Below, piece by piece: positions 58,670 through 64,000 of a stretch of 64,000 bases of DNA (positions are counted from its first letter, which is position 1; each line of letters begins with the position of its first letter). Below the pieces are notes generated by a model that ran no database searches, was not told the origin of the DNA, and was given only the letters and a program-made list of their open reading frames with translations. The stretch comes from Eulemur rufifrons (lineage: Eukaryota; Chordata; Mammalia; Primates; Lemuridae), in the NCBI RefSeq assembly GCF_041146395.1, contig NC_090986.1:48024001-48088000 (forward strand), in the 5' to 3' direction. The position numbers and the translations under genes are program-made.

Positions 58670-59615
58670 ATAGTATACGTCCTCTTTCCCCAACATTCGG
58701 ATTTTCATTTAATTTCATGTAGCAAGCCAAAGTGATTGGAATATTTAATGTTTAGCTCAAATGAGACAAATGGATATGAATTTCAAGAGAGGAAAAAAGT
58801 CATGGAATTTCAATAATGGCTTTAATTATTGTTATGTACAGACCATTTGGCAAGTCTTTTAAAGAAATTACATTAGTGTGCATGGCAGCATTCAGATTGT
58901 TATATTTATTTAGCATTAAATGAACATTCTCCTCTAATATATTAAAAGAAAACTAGGATAAGTTTTCTAACTTCCCCGTGAAATCTTTTGAATATTATTA
59001 TATTCTTAACCCAAATGTCCTTGTTGTATTTCCCTCAGGCGTTTAGCCATTTTGTTACATCTTACAGCAGCAATAATTCTCTATTCCATTAAAAAAAAAA
59101 AAAAAAATGGAATTTTACAAGCAGGACAAACGGTTTCATAAATTAAGAGGAATACCTGCCTATGCTGAAATAACACATTTCTTTCTTATTCATACTTCTG
59201 TGATGTATTTGTCTTGAAATCACACTCTCGTTTTTTCCTTAAATTTACAGCTTCTTTTTATGGGTTAAAAAATCCAGTGAAAAATTGGTTGACACCTAGA
59301 ATATCAAGAAGCAAGGAATTTATAAGGAAAATACACATTTCAGATATGAATGCATTCTCAAAACATGTATCTTATCCTAAAATATTCCTGAATATATTTA
59401 GTAGAATAAGATTTTTCTCTCAACACACTTTTGATTAATAGTATATATGTAAATTGCCACATAGTTGAGAATTTTTTATTGTCTTTCTAGACCAAATAAT
59501 CTCATTGCCATAATACATTCCTTCTATTTAAGAAAAAGTCTTCTAGTATTAATCTAATTCTATATCTGACAATTGCTGAAGGAAACTAATTTGTAGAAAC
59601 AATAGTATAGCAACA
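58670..59615. other. Unassigned non-coding sequence
   Basis: An isolated 17-bp A-run at 59091-59107. No gene; the 74-codon frame 59214-59438 is not supported. Confidence 0.45.
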
Positions 59616-59617
59616 AT

Positions 59618-59785
59618 AATGTACATTTTGCATTTTAACAAACTTTATATATTTTGTCTGATTTTTTTTTCACATGCTACAAGTGAGGCAGCTGTATCAG
59701 AATGGATAAGCACTTTTCATATTTGCACACTTGAATTATGTAGTTATTGATAGAGTAAGGAATGGAACCCAAGTACATTCCACAA
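59618..59785 (+). mobile_element. Possible MIR-family fragment
   Basis: 'gtacattttgcattttaacaaactttatatattttgtctgatt' and 'aagtgaggcagctgtatcag..gtagttattgatagagtaaggaatggaacccaagt' follow the order of the MIR/MIRc core ('cactttacaattt.caaagc...gag..agtggcagagccaggactcgaacccagg'). Heavily diverged. Confidence 0.5.
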
Positions 59786-59789
59786 GCTA

Positions 59790-60594
59790 GATACTTTAAT
59801 AAGCCATGCAAAAATTGAAAATAATATTTGTGGAAGCTAACTTTCTAGCATTTCTTTTCCCTTTTATGTAAGTACCTATTAAATGTCAAGAATAAAGTAT
59901 AGAAGTCCGAGTGTTACTCAATATTTTCATAACATATTTGACTTAAGAATTTTAACTTCAGGATTATGAAATATTAGTCTCATGATATTCTAAGAAAAAT
60001 CTCTTGGCAAAAACCAATACTAATTTATATTTTTATAGATGTATAATTAATACCTTGAACTTGTATAGTTTCTCTGCAAATGGATCAGACTTCATTCATA
60101 AATATGTATTAAGCAACTACTATATGCCAGGACCTGTGCTTATTGGAAAAGTTTGTTAGTCTGTAAACTGTCAGAAAAAGAAAAAAATCCAGGTTTGCAC
60201 TAAGAAAAAGTTAAAATTAGTTATGCATTTAGTTCATGTGACTCTTTAAAAATAAAATGCTTAATGTTTTATTTCAATTTCAGATTAAATACAGAGCTAA
60301 GATTGCAGAGAACGCTTAGAAAGTCATTCTAGTGTTGGAGAATCATGAGTTCTCTAGATTCAACAAGTATTGCTAAAAGTCTACTGGCAACATCTAGGGG
60401 ATTAAACAGACACATGAATGAAAAAGACATATGCTGTGGCCTCAAGCATTTAAAAAATTTAGAAGTAAAAATTACAGTACAAGGCAAAATGGGAGGTAGA
60501 ATATTTTTCTTATAAGGGTTCAGTACAGAAAGAGAGAGAGAGAATGAATATTGTCTCTGGGACTTCAAAAAGTGCCTTCATGACAGATTTGCAA
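59790..60594. other. Unassigned sequence
   Basis: Includes an old-repeat phrase 'caactactatatgccaggacctgtgct' (about 60114-60140) and a (GA)n run at 60531-60541. No gene. Confidence 0.45.
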
Positions 60595-60930
<336 letters not shown>

Positions 60931-60934
60931 CTCA

Positions 60935-62570
60935 GACTTTGAGAAGCAAAATATTCCCATTGCTTCTCTGCCCTCACCCGCTATTTTGACCACCACAATG
61001 ACCTGCATGGATCATAAAGTATCTGTAGGACAAACATTTGTTGGGTTATGCCACTTAAATTTTGAGAGTGTCTGTTTACTGTACCTAGGATATTCTCAAT
61101 CAAAGCCATTCTGGATAAAAGAATAAATGTCAGTGTAGCAAGTATAAAATGATGAGAGATGTATTTTGCCTGGAGTATACATTCTGTGTACGATGGTATG
61201 GGGGATCAGATTGTAAAGGCCAGTTGGGTCTATGTTATGGAAGTCCTTTGATGCCAGATGAAAAGCAACTATCCTCAATTCCACGGGTATAATTCAATAT
61301 TTAGGCAGCAGATTCAATGTCATCATATGAAGATTAATCATTAGCAAGTAATGCATAGAATAAAAATAATTTCTAATCCAATGAATTGATGACCCTACAT
61401 TTTTAAGCTGTACTCTACATTAAATGGTTATAAATAATTCTTCTCTAAAATGTTTTTTATTAAAGACATGGAATGAGATAAGCTGAAGATAATCATTTTT
61501 GCAATAGTTAAATGTTGGCTATATTTATTAGATACCTAATAGATGGCAATGATGTTAGGAATACAAATATTTTATACTAAGTCAGACACAGTATCTATTA
61601 AACTAACAGATACTTGAAGAATTGCCAAAAGCTATTTTTGTGATAACGTGGTTGTTTCACTGGAAGTAAAAACAGAAAAAAAAATGGTATCCAGTAGTTT
61701 GTAGCAGTTGCAAATATCAATGTAGATGAGCAAAAGTACAAACAACAGTAGGTAGATGAGGGATTTTTGAAACTCATATAGAGAAAGACAGGGCACACTC
61801 AGGAAGTCTGAAGAAAGGTAGCAGATCCCTGCATCATCCCTAACCTACCCCCAGTCTCCATATATTCTAATTATAAACAGAGTGATCATCTGTGTGTTGG
61901 GGGGAGGGAGAAAAAACAAAGTTCCATCCAGGTCTATGGAGATGCTATAAAAGTAACCAGAAGACGGTCTTCGAAAAAAGATAATAGCAGAGCTAGTAAA
62001 AGTAGAACATGATGCAGTGCCTAACGTGCATTTCCCTTAGTCCTAGTATCTCCCCTGCACAGATAATTGAAATATACATATGGTATCTTTGCAGATTTAA
62101 ATTTCCACATATGCTATATAGTATTTGAAGACCTCTGCAACAATACATGATCAAGAAGTATTGCTGAAATAGAGCCAGTCTAAATTACAAAAGATATCCA
62201 TATTTGTTTAGTATACTTGATTTAGTTTGAAATTAGGAAGATGAATAGTGAAATTTATTTTTTTTTTAAAGTTTAATTTGCACATTTGACTAGATTTGAC
62301 CATAAGAAACCTTGGAATCAAAAGATATTAATCCAGTTTCCAAGAACAACAGATCTTTATTGAAATACACTTTGGAATTGCTCTCCTGTAGCTTCATAAT
62401 ATAACTAGGAAATTAAAGTGTCCAGGATGTTCTGCAGTAACAAAACATCTTTAACTTGATTTGAGTTAAACAAATATTTCGTCAGGGGAAGTATTTTGTT
62501 CATTGTTTCTTTGAAAGCAGCCTAGTAACATCCCTTTAATATCAACTTGAGAAGTGCAAGACCAGAGTGT
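60935..62570. other. Unassigned non-coding sequence
   Basis: No gene or named repeat. Short frames only. Confidence 0.45.
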
Positions 62571-62576
62571 TTTAAC

Positions 62577-62616
62577 TAGTGTTTTTCAACCTTGGGACTA
62601 GGGACATGTTGGACCC
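62577..62616 (+). mobile_element. MER20 hAT-Charlie element, left arm
   Basis: 'tagtgtttttcaaccttgggactagggacatgttggacc' is the MER20 left terminus. It is preceded by 'gttttaac' (62569-62576), which matches 'gttgaaac' after the right end at 6 of 8 positions, the 8-bp duplication expected for hAT elements. The element is split by an LTR. Confidence 0.88.
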
Positions 62617-63166
62617 GTCTTTGTTTTTTACTGCTGCATAACAAATCATAAATTTGGTGACTTAACACGTATTTTGTAGCTCACAGTTCTGCAGATCAGA
62701 AATTCAAGACAGTGTGGCTGGGAACTCTGCTCCGGCTTGGCTTGCATTCTTATCTAGAGACTCAAGATCCTCTTCTGAGCTATTCCTGTTATGGGCGAAT
62801 TGAGTTTCTTGAGGTTGTGAAATTGAAGTCTCTGTTTCCTTGCTGGATGTCAGCCAGGAATTGCTCTTGGCTCCTAGAGGCCCCTCTCAGATCCTTGATC
62901 AATGGTCCCTTAAATCTCCACAACGACCTCCCTTGTGTTAAATCCCTCTCATGCTCTGAATCTCTTATTTCTTTCTCATCAGGAGAAACACTGCTTTTAA
63001 AGGGCTCATACCTGATTATCGCCCTACCTTAAAGTCAGCTGTGCTATATAACAATCATAGGTTTGAAATCTCATCATATTCATGGTTCAGGGATTATACA
63101 GGTTGTGTACCCTGGGGCAGGGTGGTAAAAGTTCAGAGACATCTTAGAATCCTGCCTACCATCGAA
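62617..63166 (-). mobile_element. MLT1-type MaLR LTR inserted in MER20
   Basis: Top strand: 'tttactgctgcataacaaatcataaatttggtgacttaacacg', 'gctcacagttctgcagatcagaaa', 'gaagtctctgtttccttgctggatgtcagccagg', 'ttgctcttggctcctagaggcccctc', 'caggagaaacactgct', 'ttatacaggttgtgtaccc' and 'catcttagaatcctgcctaccat'. This is the complement of an MLT1E-H-like LTR. Exact ends are uncertain by about 10 bp. The 106-codon frame 62712-63032 runs through it by chance. Confidence 0.78.
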
Positions 63167-63341
63167 CTGGATAACTATTTGTTATGGGTGTTGTTTCATG
63201 CATCGCAGGATATTTTAGCACTCTGGCCTCTACCCACTAGACAACAGTTACGCCCTCTACACCAGTTATCACAATGATATATCTTTGGAACTTTTCAAAT
63301 GTCTCCTAGGGTGCAAAATTGCTCAAGGTTAAGGACCACTG
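63167..63341 (+). mobile_element. MER20 hAT-Charlie element, right arm
   Basis: 'ggataactatttgttatgggtgttgtttcatgcatcgcaggatattttagca', 'ctggcctctacccactagacaacagttacgccc', 'aaatgtctcctagggtgcaaaattgctc' and 'aaggttaaggaccactg' complete MER20 after the nested LTR. The right TIR is the complement of 'cagtggtccttaacctt'. Confidence 0.93.
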
Positions 63342-63344
63342 GTT

Positions 63345-64000
63345 GAAACTCTATCCTATTATCATGAAAATCAGTGCAAAATAAAAATATGCATAGTGCT
63401 TTTAAAAAGTCCAAGTATGGATTGAATTAATTTATAATTTTATCAATAACATGGGCTAATTGTTAAGCATATTATTCCAATGTCAGTACAATATACATTT
63501 TTACTCATATGAAACCACAGTGTTGGTTTAGCTTTACTATTTGAACAGTAACCATGATAAACTCCAGTTAAAAAAAACAGATAAGAGGCAGTATATTGGG
63601 AGCTCAGGAACGTCAAAGAAATTGGACTCTACTTAGAATATGGAGATACCTCATTAATACAAATCATATCTTAGAACTACATCTGCCTTCGGGTCCTAGT
63701 TTCCCTTAATTTGTTACAGATTTTCTACCTGTGGAATTTTCTCTACCTTCTTCAGATTCATTTGTATCTTCACTACAGAGCATTTTCAGGGTTTTAAGTC
63801 CCAAAATTTTACAACTAACTCTGTAAAACAGAAGTATCTTTTATTAGTTCTGAAAAGTATCTTTTGTGAGTTTCTAGGGACAGCCTCTTGAAATGTTCTC
63901 AGATTGCTGAAAATTTTCATGTCCATCCTCTCATAATATTTTTGAATTTATGTATTTTATAACATCCCTTCGTCACTTTTATTTCTCCAGGTTGAAGAGT
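63345..64000. other. Unassigned non-coding sequence
   Basis: AT-rich, no gene or named repeat up to the window end. Confidence 0.5.

Noticed and set aside
59091..59107. A-run as possible retroposon tail
   Set aside because: Upstream sequence matches no retroposon and there is no visible target duplication.

Overview
The window is AT-rich, non-coding nuclear DNA from a primate, and most likely a strepsirrhine (lemur-type). The best evidence is the Alu elements. Four of the dimeric Alus (near 15.7, 36.0, 40.4 and 47.9 kb) carry an extra linker between the arms containing 'ttatatggacaactaaa'-like sequence. Their right arm reads 'gcagtaggatcgctt...ctgacgccacggcactcactctagcc', which is the lemuriform Alu form and not the monkey/ape form. 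Other evidence is L1MA-type LINEs, MIR, L2, MaLR LTRs, Tigger, MER5 and MER20, a normal mammalian repeat load. CpG is scarce outside the Alus. No host protein-coding gene, structural RNA gene, CpG island or CRISPR array can be supported. The open reading frames are all short (at most about 174 codons) and either match no family I know or lie inside transposable elements.

Layout. 0-7.2 kb: L1 3' relics, a MaLR LTR split by a 5'-inverted L1, a short Alu derivative, two more MaLR LTRs (opposite orientations) and a MIR. 7.2-20.2 kb: mostly unassigned sequence with an MST LTR, an MLT1 LTR and a lemur Alu; 16.4-17.4 kb is a repeat-free block that could be a conserved non-coding element. 20.2-31.1 kb: an old Alu, a short TIR element that looks like a non-autonomous piggyBac-type transposon (21.37-21.77 kb), a complete non-autonomous Tigger with TA target duplication, an L1 5' UTR/ORF1 copy abutting an antisense L1 ORF2 piece, several MIRs, a MER5 and a second Tigger relic. 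31-38 kb: MaLR LTR relics, a 2.3 kb decayed ERV-L pol region on the minus strand (RNase H and integrase motifs readable), a young lemur Alu, and a TG...CA solo LTR of 722 bp with a 4-bp target duplication. 38-54 kb: MIRs, two more lemur Alus, antisense L1 3' ends (44.9 and 51-53 kb) and a deleted MST LTR. 54-64 kb: mostly unassigned, then an old Alu and a MER20 hAT element interrupted by an MLT1-type LTR.

There is no gene system to assemble. The interest lies in the nested-insertion history, the subfamily structure of the lemur Alus, the TIR element at 21.4 kb and the solo LTR at 37.0 kb. Repeat names were recognised by eye from remembered consensus patterns, so class-level calls are firmer than subfamily names. 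I found no convincing previously undescribed biological system.
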